Both the position numbers and the translations under genes were made by a program. Below are positions 31,351 through 44,200 of a stretch of DNA of 64,000 nt, piece after piece. Below the pieces are notes generated by a model that was given only the letters and a program-made list of their open reading frames with translations, was not told the DNA's origin and made no database searches. This DNA is from Zeugodacus cucurbitae (taxonomy: Eukaryota > Arthropoda > Insecta > Diptera > Tephritidae), in contig NC_071671.1 of the NCBI RefSeq assembly GCF_028554725.1, positions 54,640,501 to 54,704,500 on the forward strand. Direction: 5' to 3'. Position 1 is the first letter of the stretch. Each line of letters starts with the position of its first letter.

Positions 31351-32804
31351 CCAGTCTTATTTTTCTTCGCTATATGAGAAGACGATGGTCTTAAGCGGAC
31401 GATGTTCCGGCTTTAAGATCGTTGTTGTTGTCACCCAAATAATTTTGAGGAATGCTGCCGATATGACAGTACTTGTCCTTATAAAAACAAAACTAAAATT
31501 ATTTTCTTCGCTTTTGATTACAAAAATTTAGAAAACCAACATATGAACCACCCTATACATACATATATATGTACACTTAATCATCGAATACTACATGCGG
31601 GTACTGTCGTTTGGAATGTTTTTGGGCAATTGGGACTTGTCTTTGCAGCAAATAAATAAACTCAGAAAAAGAACGAAGAACAACAACAATGACAATAAAT
31701 GCAACGCTGCCAACCACTGCGCTTACAGCCACCGCTGAATGCATTGAAATTTATGGCAATCATAAAAATTCATTTCTACCGTGTGGCACGAGCGATACTT
31801 GCACCCACTACCAGCGAGTCGCCACATAAAATGTTGTGTTTTTTAGCACGAATGTGTATTGTTGTTGCTGTTCGTGTGCTTGCATGTGTCATGCGACCTT
31901 ATTTAATATTAAGTACGAGCGAAAGTAGAAAGTATTGTGGAAGTTCATTTTATGCTGCTGCTGCATACCTGCGAAAATCACCAGCCACCGGCCAGCGAGA
32001 GAGAGTGAGAGAGACAGTACCATGTAGGAGCTTGCCGAAAAGAGGCGCCAAATAAAGTCGATGGCAACAAATGTGACGCAGGAAGCACATTCCAACTGGC
32101 AAATTACATGACACAACATACATAACGGTATATGACAGAGTTGCACTGCTATAAAGTAACTGCCACGAACGCAACATTATTAGCCACCTACACAGTGTAA
32201 CGGTATGCCGTGCCACGCAAAGCCACACATATTAATGAACAAACAAAAACAACAACAACACAAAATATCTCGTATTCTTCTCTCTTCTCTCTTACACATT
32301 TGTCTATCCCAGTGCTTTGTAATACAGTTTATGACAGCTCAGGTGAATTGACAAAATTTATAGGCAAATATTCGTGTTTTTATGTGCAATAATGGGTAGC
32401 TAGCATACAAATAGGCGCATAAGCATAAAGCGCATGCAGCACACTTGAATTGTCTCACATGTTACGTGCAAAATACTCTCACAACAACAGCGACATTGTA
32501 TTTTTGTATTATGGTTTATAGCTCATAATGTGTCATTACAAATAAATAATTTAATTGCACCGAAAAGTTCATATTGACAAAGGGTTGCCATGCAATGCGG
32601 TCGTAAAAATTGTAATGGGCAACTACAACATCCAAAGATAGTGCACATATGAGGAAGATTTTGAATTTAATATTTTTTTTTGTTTTTACGTTCGAACGCA
32701 TTTGACGAAATTTTTCCTTTTATAAAGAATTTTTCTATGAAAAAGTCTAATTAAAGTTCCGGATATCACTATCGAGAACATATTAAAATCTTGTCGAAAC
32801 CCAA
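31351..32804. other. Intronic/intergenic sequence, no gene found
   Basis: The plus frame 31699-32055 lacks any domain and overlaps open frames on the other strand, so it is treated as chance. GA repeats occur at 31994-32013. A weak minus-strand CAG|GTATGC site is at 31968. Confidence 0.35.
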
Positions 32805-33325
32805 TAATCCAGCTCGGAATCACTCTTACCGATAGGTGCTACTTTGGACAGTTTAGGCAATTTAAAAGTAAAGTCCTCTCTCAACGAACAAAAACCAAAC
32901 TCTACAAGTTCCTCATCATTCCCGTCCTACTTTATGGTGCAGAAGCGTGGACGACACTGGGAGTTTCCGAGACGACACTTTTGCGCAAGATTTATGGTCC
33001 TCAGAATAATGGCAACAACGAATACCGCAGACGATGGAACAATGAGCTGTACGAGTTATACGGCGACATTGACATAGTTCAGCGAATAAAAAGACAGCGG
33101 CTACGCTGGCTAGGTCATTTTGTCCGCAAGGACGAAAACACTCCAGCTCCGAAAGTGTTCAATGCAGTACCCACTGGTGGAAGTCGCGGGAGAGGAAGGC
33201 CTCCACTCCGTTGGGAAGACCAGGAGGAGAGCGACCTGGTTACACTTGGGATTTCCAACTGGCGCCGAATTGCGAAGGACATAGAGGAATGGCGCGCTGT
33301 TGTCGATTCGGCTATAAACGGCTAA
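32805..33325 (+). pseudogene. Non-LTR retrotransposon reverse transcriptase, C-terminal tail (5'-truncated)
   Basis: One continuous frame from about 32805 to a stop at 33325 gives the end of a LINE ORF2: ITLTDRCYFGQF, QRTKTKLYKFLIIPVLLYGA (start of the thumb-side region, after the catalytic YxDD, which is absent), EAWTTLG, LRKIYGP, RLRWLGHFVRKDE, then GRGRPPLRWEDQ, SNWRRIAKD and a final NG. Loss of the 5' end is the usual result of incomplete target-primed reverse transcription. The frame is intact where present. Clade not assigned. Confidence 0.85.
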
Positions 33326-33825
33326 ACGGTTTCTACGCCAATTGCATACACACAGAACTTCATGAGACCTTTAGATCTTTTTTGTCATTCATCTGACTCT
33401 GATAAGAGATCGAGATTTAACGAGAAGAAGACTCCAGACGAAAAACAAAAATTCATTATCTCAATAACAAAAACCTATCAGCGAATGCAGAACTCATTAG
33501 AAATAGCTGATGGAGTCAGATGGATAATTGTCTAGTACTTTGGATAAAATAGATTTGAGATAAAATGGATTTCATAAGACGACATCGGCAAATTATGTTG
33601 AAGCCTCTAATATCATAAATTTTTCGAATTGATAGCCTTTGAGTCTTTCAGCTTGTATGCTTGTAAAAGTACAGCCATTTCATGTTCTCTTTATTTTTGG
33701 AAAGTCACACGTAGTCGTGCCCGGCGAAAAGGGAGGCTGGGCATTGTAACAGTACCCTTTTTGACAATGAATTCAAAAACAAGCAACCAAGTGTGAGTTT
33801 TTAACAAAGAACAAGTAGTCTTCAA
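33326..33825. other. Possible LINE 3' region and unannotated DNA
   Basis: About 500 bases between the LINE stop and DR-1 copy D. The first part may be the retrotransposon's 3' untranslated region; no poly-A tail or target duplication could be fixed. Confidence 0.35.
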
Positions 33826-34687
33826 AGTTCTGGTATATAGGAAGTAGGCGTGGTTGTGAAGCGATTTGGCCTATTTTCACAAAATATCATTGGGATGTAA
33901 GGAAACTATTATTAACCAAGTTTCATTGAAATCGGTAGAGTAGTTCCTGAGATATGGTTTTTGACCCATAAGTGGGTGACGCCACGCCCATTTACCATTT
34001 TGTAAAAAAATCTGAGTGTAGCTTCCATCTGCCATTTCTTATGTGAAATTTAGTGTTTCTGTTGTTTTTCGTTAGTGAGTTAACCCACTTTAAGTAATTT
34101 TCAACCTAACCTTTGTATGGGAGGTGGGCGTGTTTATTATCCGATTTCAACTAATTTCATGGTGTGTGGTGGGGTACGTAAGAGAACTGACTGCAGAAAG
34201 TTTGGTTTATATAGCTTTATTGGTTTGCGATATATATACAAATAACCGATTTGGGGGCGGGGCCACGCCCACTTTCTAAAAAAAATTACATCCAAAAATG
34301 CCCTTTCCTAGTGCGATCCTCTATTCCAAATTTTACTTTTATAACTTTATTTATGGCTTAGTTAAGACACTTTTTGTGTTTTTGGTTTTAGCCATTTTGT
34401 GGGCGTGGCAGTGATCCGATTTTGCCCACAACCCTCTCACGGTCCCAAGGAACGTGTGTTCCAAGTTTCATCAAAATATCTCAATTTTTACTCAATTATC
34501 CGTTGCACGGACGGACGGACGGACAGACGGACAGACAGACATTCGGATTTTGACTCGTCTCGTCACCCTGATCATTTTGATATATATAACCCTATATCTA
34601 ACTCGTTTAATTTTATGACTTACAAACAACCGTTATGTGAACAAAACTTTAATACTCTCTTAGCAACTTTTGTTGCGAGAGTATAAA
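33826..34687 (+). repeat. DR-1 dispersed repeat, 5'-truncated (copy D)
   Basis: Starts around 'tatataggaagtaggcgtgg' and runs to the terminus TTGCGAGAGTATAAAA. The shared segments are the 'ccacgccc' boxes, 'ctttgtatgggaggtgggcg' and the (GGAC)n tract (34508-34543). Its opening matches copy E better than copies B and C. The frame seen in A, B, C and E is broken here by a stop (TTC TAA) just before KKLHP and again after WAWQ. Confidence 0.8.
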
Positions 34688-36105
34688 AATCGCCGAAATC
34701 ATAAAATAACACCTGATATCGTACTTTAGGGGCATATACTCGTAGATAAACATAATGAGAACTAAGAAATAAATTTTGACATTTGGAGAATCGGAAATTT
34801 TAAAATTCCCGTAATTCTTTGAACGCACCACTTACAAGAAATATTTAGGAATTTTCCCATATATGTATATTTAAACTAAAAGTAAGTTCATAACTTTGTG
34901 AAATGACAAGAAAGCACCCCTTTATGAGTATTTAGTCGAAAAATGTGAAATAAAATATTTTTTTTTCTATTATATTCCTCAACTTTTGCTAATTTCTTGA
35001 AGTATGCCAGAAGACGGTTTTTATCGCAGTTTCAGCGCTATATGAATGAACATTATATGAGTATTGCACAGCAGCCAAATGCAGGTCAGGAAAGCAAGCT
35101 GATAAGCCAACTTGTTTACATATAATTTGATACATATACTATATGATTTATGTTTGTAGATATATAAATTTATATAAAAAGTATATATTGTTTGTGTATT
35201 TATTATATATCTGAGTATATATGAACAGTAGTAATGCTCAAGAGTACTTGAAAATATTGCATAACATATGCAATGTGAATTAACTTAAGCCTTCAACTGG
35301 CACGATAAGAATTTATTAATGAATATTAAAAGGAAATGCTTGAAGGTATAGAGAAATCTGAGTGAATACATGAAATAGTTTAGAAGCGGAAATTATTAGC
35401 ATTTCATAGAAGAATAAGTGCAATAATATGTGGAGTATTGCAAATATTAACCCTTAGCAAGTCTTAGATATACCAATTACAACAACTATATACTGTACTA
35501 AAATAATTTAGTTTGATTTGAAAATAGTTACAAATTCATAATAATGAGCACTAATTGCGGCTGCTGTTAAGTAGCTTAGCTAAGTGCAGTGTTTAATGCC
35601 TTTGATACAGCAAAGTGCACTTAAATGCAAACATACATACATATAGACTAACATATAGGGTTCTCTAACTAGTTTAGTAAATTGTCTTCGCTTTATTAAT
35701 ACATTTTTGTGCAGCTTCTGTTCCATTGCCTTCAAAAGCATTCAGTGCACTTGTGTCTTCTTCAAGTGCTCCTTTGCGCTTTATTACCTTATCATCTGCC
35801 TCTATCTGAGCACAGCGCTGCCACTGAGACGGCTAATCAAACTGCCTCCCGTAAACGTCAATTAAATTTCAATTTCAAGTCAAGCCACTAAATTAACAAT
35901 GCCGACACAATTGCTAATATCGATTAGAGCAGCATTTCAATACTTCCTGCCATTAATAAAGCAACAGTTGCACAATTAGATTAGTACTCGTATATGCATT
36001 ATGAAGTGGGAATGTTAATACATTGCAATTTCGCAAATGACTTGGATACAATGCAAAATAATCTTTGAATAAGATTTAATTCTTAAGTTTTACAAAGAAA
36101 TGCTA
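34688..36105. other. Intronic/intergenic sequence, nothing recognised
   Basis: AT-rich, with TATA-type runs near 35130-35230. No gene or element identified. Confidence 0.4.
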
Positions 36106-37660
36106 TAGTTCAAAATATAGATTTTCAGTTAATGAAGCATGTTATCGGAGACCGGCTATTGCTTGGAAAGAAAAGGGTGAAATTATCTCAATACTTCCTT
36201 TTTCCATGTCAGGTATTTTCGAGATCGAGGCTACAATATCTTGTATCTCACACTTTTGGACACCCTCGCGAAATAGCGGAAACAGAAGTACAATAGATTT
36301 GTAATACGTTGAGGGCGATCTCTAGAGACTCTATATATTACGTACTAAAGAGGCTTCACAAAGGACTGCCTCGTATAGCCCAAGTGCATTCCTCTCTTAT
36401 GGGTTTCAGTCATAGAACTTAATATTAACTTACTACCTATGTTTGTAGCACCCTCTTCCCAAAATATTGTGAAAATTATGTTTTTATTTTTTTTTGTATT
36501 TTTATACTCTCGCAACAAAGTTTCTAAGAGAGTATTATAGTTTTGTTCACATAACGGTTGTTTGTAACATCCAAAACTAAACGAGTTAGATATTAGTTTT
36601 TTTTAGTTCAAAATATAGATTTTCAGTTAATGAAGCATGTTATCGGAGACCAGCTATTGCTTGGAAAGAAAATGGTGAAATTATCTCAATACTTCCTTTT
36701 TCCATGTCAGGTATTTTCGAGATCGAGGCTACAATATCTTGTATCTCACACTTTTGGACACCCTCGCGAAATAGCGGAAACCGAAGTACAATAGATTTGT
36801 AATACGTTGAGGGTGATCTCTAGAGACTCTATATATTACGTACTAAAGAGGCTTCACAAAGGACTGCCTCGTATGGCCCAAGTGTATTCCTCTCTTATGG
36901 GTTTCAGTCATAGAACTTAATATTAACTTACTACCTATGTTTGCAGCACCCACTTCCCAAAATACTTTAATTATAGTCCCGTTAGACGCTTTAATTATAC
37001 AATAGGTAAGGAGGAGTCGAAGCAAATTGATAGTCAGAAGAATAGCATGTTTACCCCTCTCTTTGAATTTAAGCCATTTTCATGGTGACAAATTCAGGTT
37101 TTTCATCTCCCCGCGAATATTTTATATAACTTGTCGATCGGTTCAAGAAACATTTTTTTTTTTTTAATTTAAAGAATTTAAAGAATTTTTGAGCGAAAGG
37201 CCATATACTTAACGAAATCGGCAAGGGAACTCAACGAACCTTTATTTATTTATATATCTATTTATTTTCTATATTTGAAATTAAGTGGCAACATATCATA
37301 TTTTTTGGTAAAATCGTTCCTTAAGGACTATATATTTTACAACTGTATATAGTTTTTATTATTTTAAAATGGTGACAAGCTTGGATATAAAACTAATTGC
37401 AAGACTTTCAAAGTAGTTAATAAGACTATATCGCAAATAATCAGTATATATATTATAGTTAATCAGGTGGCAACTCCATAAAATAATTTTTTTCTTTCCG
37501 AAGATGGAATTAACTTTTTTGACAAAAAACATATTGTGAAAATTATGTTTTTATTTTTTTTTGTATTTTTATACTCTCGCAACAAAGTTTCTAAGAGAGT
37601 ATTATAGTTTTGTTCACATAACGGTTGTTTGTAACATCCAAAACTAAACGAGTTAGATAT
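36106..37660. repeat. Tandem segmental duplication with a secondary deletion
   Basis: The segment 36106-36463 recurs at 36604-36965 with about eight substitutions. The segment 36465-36592 recurs at 37533-37660. In the right unit the two parts are separated by about 567 bases; in the left unit they are joined directly at 'aaaata|ttgtg' with a 3-base overlap (ata). The simplest history is a tandem duplication of about 1.06 kb followed by deletion inside the left copy. The duplicated stretch includes the terminus of DR-1 copy E, so it happened after that insertion. Two GTGGCAAC heads (37285, 37466) lie in the undeleted middle. Confidence 0.75.
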
Positions 37661-38672
37661 AGGGTTATATATACCAAAGTGATAAGGTTGAAGAGTGGGT
37701 GTACTCCGAATGTCTGTCTGTCCGTCCGTCCGTCTGTGCTAGCTGTAACTTGTGTAAAAATCAAGATATCTTTATGAAATTTGGAACACATATTCCTTGG
37801 CACTGTTGGCATTGAAAATCGGACCACTGCCACGCCCCCATAATGGCGAAAACCGAAAACATATAAAGAGCCATACCTAAGGCATTAATAAAACTATGGA
37901 AATAAAATTTGGTACAAAGGATCGCACTATGAAGGGGAATATTTGAATGTAAATTTTTGGAGAAATGGACGTGGAAGTTTTTTGTACATATCTTGTAAAC
38001 TACTTAATCTATATGAACCAAACTTTTTAGAATCGTTTCTTTTAGGTACTACCTTATACTGTCCAAAAATGGAGGAAATCGAATAATAACCATGTCCATC
38101 TCCCAAACAAAGGTTATGTTGAAAACCACTAAAAATGCTTTAAGAAAGGGATAGATACACTAGATACCTTAAATTTCATTATAAAAAAGATACGGAACAG
38201 CTGCATTCAAATTGGTATACTAAATGTTAAATTGGTGTGGCTAAGTCCACTTATGGGTCAAAAACCATACCTCCGAAACAACTTGACCAATTTCAATGAA
38301 ATTCGGTTCATAATATCTTCATAGCCTCCCATTGATATGTTATGAAAATAGGCCAAATCGGTTCACAACCACGCCGACTTCCTATATACTAGAACTGTGA
38401 AGTCAATCTGATTAGTTTAATTTACAATATGAATAGTAAGCACTAGTGAAGATATCGGAACAGAACTTTGCATAAATACTGCATTTATAACGTGGCAGCC
38501 CTTTCTAAAAATCGACCGTAATCGGACCATAGGTTTTCAAGTCCGCTATATATCGTACATGAGGACCTCAGTGCTTCTAACCGAATATTAGAGTTTCACA
38601 CTTTTAATGGACTTTGTATCATATATTTACCGAATATGTGAGTCAAATTGTGTGTTATAATAATAAATCCAT
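37565..38672 (-). repeat. DR-1 dispersed repeat (copy E)
   Basis: Minus-oriented copy from TATACTCTCGCAAC (37571) to about 38672, missing only the outer 5' hairpin. It is diverged from B and C and shares its 'gaagtcggcgtggttg' type with copy D. The common reading frame is open here too (HSNIPLHSAILCTKFYF...), ending at a TGA after IKIS. A duplicated 3'-end fragment lies at 36499-36592. Confidence 0.8.
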
Positions 38673-40576
38673 ATATTTGTAAATTCATTCATTTACACTG
38701 CTGTCGAAATGAAGCAGTATTACTTAATTGCTTAATACGCAAAATAGCAACAACAACAAACACTAACTAAATTATTAAATCCCCCACTCAGCAACGCAAT
38801 CAATCCGCTTGCAAAAGTACTTCCGTTTTCTTATCTGCATAATAAAATGTTTTGCGGTTCATTATACTAAAGCCACAAACATATTATATGAGTATACACA
38901 TTTTGTAACCATATTATGCGAGTATAGAAGTCTCTAACGAGAAAATTTGTGGAATTAGCAAAGTAGCAAAAATTTAAATTTTAATTAAATTATAATGTTT
39001 TAATAAAATTTCTGCAATCATTCATAAACCACTCATGAGTAATTAAGTTAGTAAGACTCGCATATATGTTTACAGTTACTATAACGGAAACACTTAAGTG
39101 CCGCAAGCGAATATTATATGAATTTAAAAGCATACTATTAGGCGCTCGAGGCATACAAGCAAGATTTTTGAGTTAATATGTAAAATCTATATGTATTTCT
39201 GAATATATGAAGTCATACACATGTATAGCAAGTCTATTACTGCCTTCGTAAGTATGCTGCCACATCTTCGTGATGAAGTTATTTCAACTCGAATTTCATA
39301 CATTATGCATTATTCATTTGGCCACAATGCAGATACTCGCAGATACTCAGCAAAGTGGATATTCGCATGCTCGCACGCCTTGACGGCAGCCTACAAAATT
39401 GCATTGCATCGATGTGCCAAACAACATTGCTGCTGTTGTTGCTGTAGCTAGGCGTGCGCATGTGTGCTTGACAGCTGGACCCTTTGTGGCATCTTCAGCG
39501 TTTTGCGTGCTCAATGTGCTCAGTGTTCAGTGCACACCGTTGACTGCAATATCGTAAAAGCTAATATGATATCATATATTTTGATTACTTTAACATTTTA
39601 TGTTAACATTTCGGATGTTATATCTACTTAGCAGGCGTTGCGCGCTGACTTTCCCCACGGAGTTGATGTGGGTTCGATGGTTGTTTGCAGTAAGTAAATG
39701 TGTAATTGAATAGCAAATATCAGTGGAGTTATTAGCAGTATTTCAGCAAGTTATTGACTATTTATGAGAAATAATGTTTGTAGGTAGGTAGTTATTTTTG
39801 TGGGAAGAAAGGTATACATATACCTCATAATGTTATTATGACTTCCAATTGAGTTAATAAATAAAAATAATAAAAATAATTTTTGAAAATTATCAAAAAG
39901 TTCTTTTTTTTTCAATTTAAATATCCCATAGAAGTAAAGAATTCGAACATGATCTATTTGTTGTATCATCAGGCAAATCCGAAAACTATATATAATGTTA
40001 ACTTAGTCAGCTCGAAAAGTTAGTTGAATAACTAACGGCTCCGAGATCTTAAATAACCAAAGTTATATACGATTTATTTATGTCAGTCGGGTAACTATAG
40101 GCAACGGCTCAATAATCAAACTTTATGTTTTTGTAGTAATTGGCGAATTGAAATGAGAACACAATCCTCACCATGAAAAGTGGCATTTCTTTAACAATAA
40201 AGAGTAATGTATTCATTCATAATCTCAATCATCAGTTTCTAGGACAACTATTATTGAAGATTATCCGAATTAGTTTAAAATTTTTTATTTCTTGGAATGG
40301 TTTACCTTGCCTACTCTTAATTTGCCATAAAAGTTATCAAGATACATTCAAATTTAACACTCAATCTTCTATTATCCTTCATTCCAGAGAAGAAGATTTA
40401 TTACAACTCGGTATAGAGAATCATAATTGAAAACTTTCTCTTTTACTTTTTTTCGAAGTCTTCAACATAGCAGTTTGTGTACTCTATTGAACCAAATTAT
40501 CCTTAATGTGGACTACAACTGAAAGCAGTTTTACGCGCTCAAAGAGAGCCCTTTAATTATCAGGTGGATTTCTATG
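38673..40576. other. Intronic/intergenic sequence, no gene found
   Basis: No supported gene. The less AT-rich part 39220-39480 has a TGCTGTTG triplet run at 39428-39447. Possibly regulatory; nothing specific. Confidence 0.35.
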
Positions 40577-40584
40577 GTGTACCT

Positions 40585-41212
40585 TAGGGTGGCCCTTAGT
40601 TGTATGGAGGATAAAAAAAGTTTCTGGATTCTCGATCGCACCCCCTAGAAATATGCGAATAGCCCAAAAACTAGTATATACAAAGTTTTGGGCCAATCAA
40701 AAAAGGTTTAGAGGTTGCGCAAGGAGCTTGAAATCCTGAAAAAAATAAGAATTTTTGCCATTTTTATGTCTCAGACTTCCATATTTCAAAGTCACACTAT
40801 CCCTTACTGGTTTTCCATACCGTAATAAGATAATAAGAATAACATTAGAACCGTTATAACGGTATATCACGAGCATGCGACGCTTGAGAATGCACATTAA
40901 ATTTACTTTCATATTTGTATTTCTGTAACTCTATCATCAATCGACCGATTTTTAAGATTGTGGTAATTTTGGAAAGGTAATAACTGTATTTTATCTTATT
41001 ACGGTATGGAAACCAGATAGTGTGACTTTGAAATATGGAGACATAAAAATGGCAAAAATTCTTAATTTTTCAGGATTTCAAGCTCCTTGCGCAACCTCTA
41101 AACCTTTTTTGATTGACCCAAAACTTTGTATATACTAGTTTTTGGGCTATTCGCATATTTCTAGGGGGTGCGATCGAGAATCGGAATACTTTGGAAAATA
41201 AGGGCCACTCTA
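40585..41212. mobile_element. hAT-type MITE (628 bp) with perfect 8-bp target duplication
   Basis: GTGTACCT occurs directly on both sides (40577-40584 and 41213-41220). The ends TAGGGTGGCCC and, read in reverse, TAGAGTGGCCC fit hAT-superfamily termini, and the 8-base duplication is diagnostic of hAT insertion. The inverted arms extend to about 40840 and from about 40990, leaving a loop of about 150 bases, so the element can fold almost completely. No transposase. Arm divergence is low apart from a few changes near the outer ends. Confidence 0.88.
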
Positions 41213-41220
41213 GTGTACCT

Positions 41221-44200
41221 ATCAATTTAGAACAGAAATAATTCACATGAACAGGAGAATTCAAATGTATATCCGAGTTACACCGAAAGGGGTACAACAG
41301 TTCACACAGTTAACGCCACAAAATACAGATATGTACTCTTCTAGCGGCACGATATTAAAGCACACATCACTATTCTTAACAATACCGTACATCTAAACAA
41401 CATTTCAAGTCTCTCTACAAATTATATTTATCGAAGAAATCCATATATGGGAATAAGAGACCTTCCGAAGTTCTTAGCTCACTTGTCTAACATAAAATTT
41501 ATTTATGTTGAATTATCAAACTCTCTAGTATATTACTGTTACAACTCTTATTGTGTTAAATCTATATTGAGTCTACAAAAATTCAGAATAAAAAAATGCA
41601 AAAGCTAAGATCTTAAGCTTCTAATAATCAGTTAAATCTTTCTCCTTTTATATTATCTTAACACAAGAAATATGAACCCCCAGTATCTAGTCAAGCTCGA
41701 AAAATTAAGCATATCTTTAGGCTACCTCTATATGCCTGGAACGAAGCATCCAATTAGTCTAGAATTATACAATTTGTAATGAGAAATTTCTCTCTGTATC
41801 CAATTAGACCGAAAAAATATATCTTATACCAATTCTAAAATCATTTTTGGGGGATGTGTTGCCTGTTTTGTATTTGATCCTTAATCCAACTAGAAATTTG
41901 CTCATCTTGTTTTGAATCCGCTACGAGACTGGTCAATATGATATGACTTAGGGCACAGATATCAGTTCATTTAAAAGAAAACGGCGACCGGCTGATTAAT
42001 CAGGCTGTTTGGAAATAGTTGCCTTCAGGGATAGTAAGTACTCGGTGAAGATAGAAACATCTCGGTAGGCATCATCGGTACCTTCGGAACTCAGCGGGTA
42101 TTGATTCAAGCGGGGTTAAGATATTATGAAAGACTCGACCTCAAACGTAAGAATCAGTCTGCCAATCTAACTTAGCCTCGCCGAATTCTTCCGATTGTTT
42201 CCAATTTATGTTTATTAAATTGCACTAATACTATATTAATTTACATTTAATGGTGTCATAATTTCGGAAAACTGTTTCATATATAATTCGCATTTATTTT
42301 CTATTATCATGCTTAATACAAATATCTGGAATTAGGAACTTTGTATTTCAATTTGAAAACTAATTTTCAATCCACCAACTCTTGATCTCTCTTCGTCGAA
42401 AATGTCATTTGAACTTTGTGCGAAAGCTCATAAATTCACATGCAGCAAACGTACAGCGAGCACGCCATTTCTCCATTTCGCCATTTTGTCTTCGCTGGCT
42501 TGGCGTGTGCTGTGAGCTGTATGTAAAAAAATAAAAGTGCTGCGAAACACGGAAAGTGCCACTAAAGAGCGAACTTAGTGCTAGTAAATAGAATTTTATT
42601 TGAAATTAAAATGAAGGTGAGATCAAGAATACAATGAAAGATGAACGTGCAACATTTTATCAACAATTCACCTGCAATTTGTTGCAATGCACAGCATCAT
42701 TACGTGGACATAATCGAAACGCGACGATGGCGAGGCAGCCATTAAAGCTCAACTTCGGCACGAGTTGTGACACGTTTTTTTTTGCTTTTTTGCTTTTCTC
42801 TTATTAAAGTTACAGTTATTCGCCGATTTCGCAACTTATGGCGAAACTTAGTTTATCTCACATTATTTCCGAGCGTTGATTGTTTCTTTTTTCAACCAAC
42901 TCTTCTTCATTTCTCCCTTCACCTCTTTCGTTCTTAAACAATTTGAGCGTTTTGCAAAGTTGTCTTTCATTATTTTTCTTGGTTGTTTTTTATTGTGCGC
43001 GAGATGAGCTCATTGCGCTTAAAAAGTTTAAATGAAGCTGGCAGCTATACTAGGTAACCGGTAGCTGGCGTCCAAGTCAAAGTGCCAGCGCAAGATTGTA
43101 GCAAAAGCGCAAAAGTTCGAAAAATTACAAAAGTGTTGCACAAAATTGTGAAGACCCGCTGTGGAGAGAGGTCACACATACACACACACTCCAAGGTGGC
43201 GAAAAGTTTCGCGTGGATACTTCACCTGCACATAGTTGCATTACGTTGCGAATCTTTTGAGCGGCTTAAGTATTCAGTCAGCGCCAAGCGCAAGCGGCAG
43301 CAACAGCAGCAGGAAGCTGTAGACACACTTGCAATTGCAGGCGTCACCTCTTCTGCGTTGCAACGCTAATAGCAAGTTTTGCTGGTAGCCACTTTTTGGG
43401 CAGTACGCTCATAATTTATTACGCAATCGTTTAACACCGCGAAATGTATGCGATCTATTAAGTGTGTACGGTGGTGGCAAAGGTTGTAGGCCGAAAGTGG
43501 GGAAATCACTTAGTGACTAGCTGATGCGTGTAATTAACGTTACTGAAGGTGCTTTTACTTTTGCTCTGGTAAATGTTGTGAAGCTTTTGAAAGTTTAAGA
43601 TCACTCTGGTGTAATGGTTAGATTGCAATAACTAAAATTCGATGCCGAAACGGATGAATAATATCAATAATTTATAATTTTCTTCTCCTTTAGTCTTATT
43701 TTTGTTGAATAATATGAAACTATCTCTGGGAGAGACCATAAGAGAGAATAAATCAAGTTCTAACGTCTACAGAAGATTTTAAGGAGATATAAAACATGTT
43801 TTATACGGTAATTAGAAAGAAATCAGTTTTCAATTTTTAAAAACATGTCATAAGATCTCCAGGAATGCTGACATAAGCGAAGAACAATAATTGCGACTAG
43901 TAACATTGAAATTTACGACTTGAGAAAACACATACATGTCAACTCCAAAGATAACTACAAACTGAGTAGAGTTTGGTACCAAAACCATCAACGAAATCCT
44001 ATCCAACCCAAATTTCTATACTATATGACCTCCTGTACGAAAAATAGATGTGGAGTTGAATGAGGCAAAGACGAAAACTAATCTAACGTCTGTTTTATTG
44101 GCTTTGAAATTGTAGAAAATATGGTTTAAGGTTTATGTATTATGGTTTCTCATAACTTCATACCAAAACCAATCAAATAAAAACTGCGAAAATGTCAAAG

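Noticed and set aside
31960..31985. Second candidate recursive splice site (minus strand, cgCAG|GTATGC)
   Set aside because: Weak pyrimidine tract and poor donor compared with the site at 46727.
31699..32055. 118-codon plus-strand frame
   Set aside because: Overlaps equally long open frames on the other strand and contains no family motif.
43082..43369. 95-codon frame with a Gln-rich tail
   Set aside because: Begins with GTG and not ATG; the Gln run comes from a CAG tract. No homology recognised.
43605..43660. tRNA-like phrase 'tggtgtaatggttag' (glutamine tRNA D-arm style)
   Set aside because: No acceptor stem, anticodon arm or proper T-arm can be drawn around it. Probably coincidence or a very old tRNA-derived fragment.
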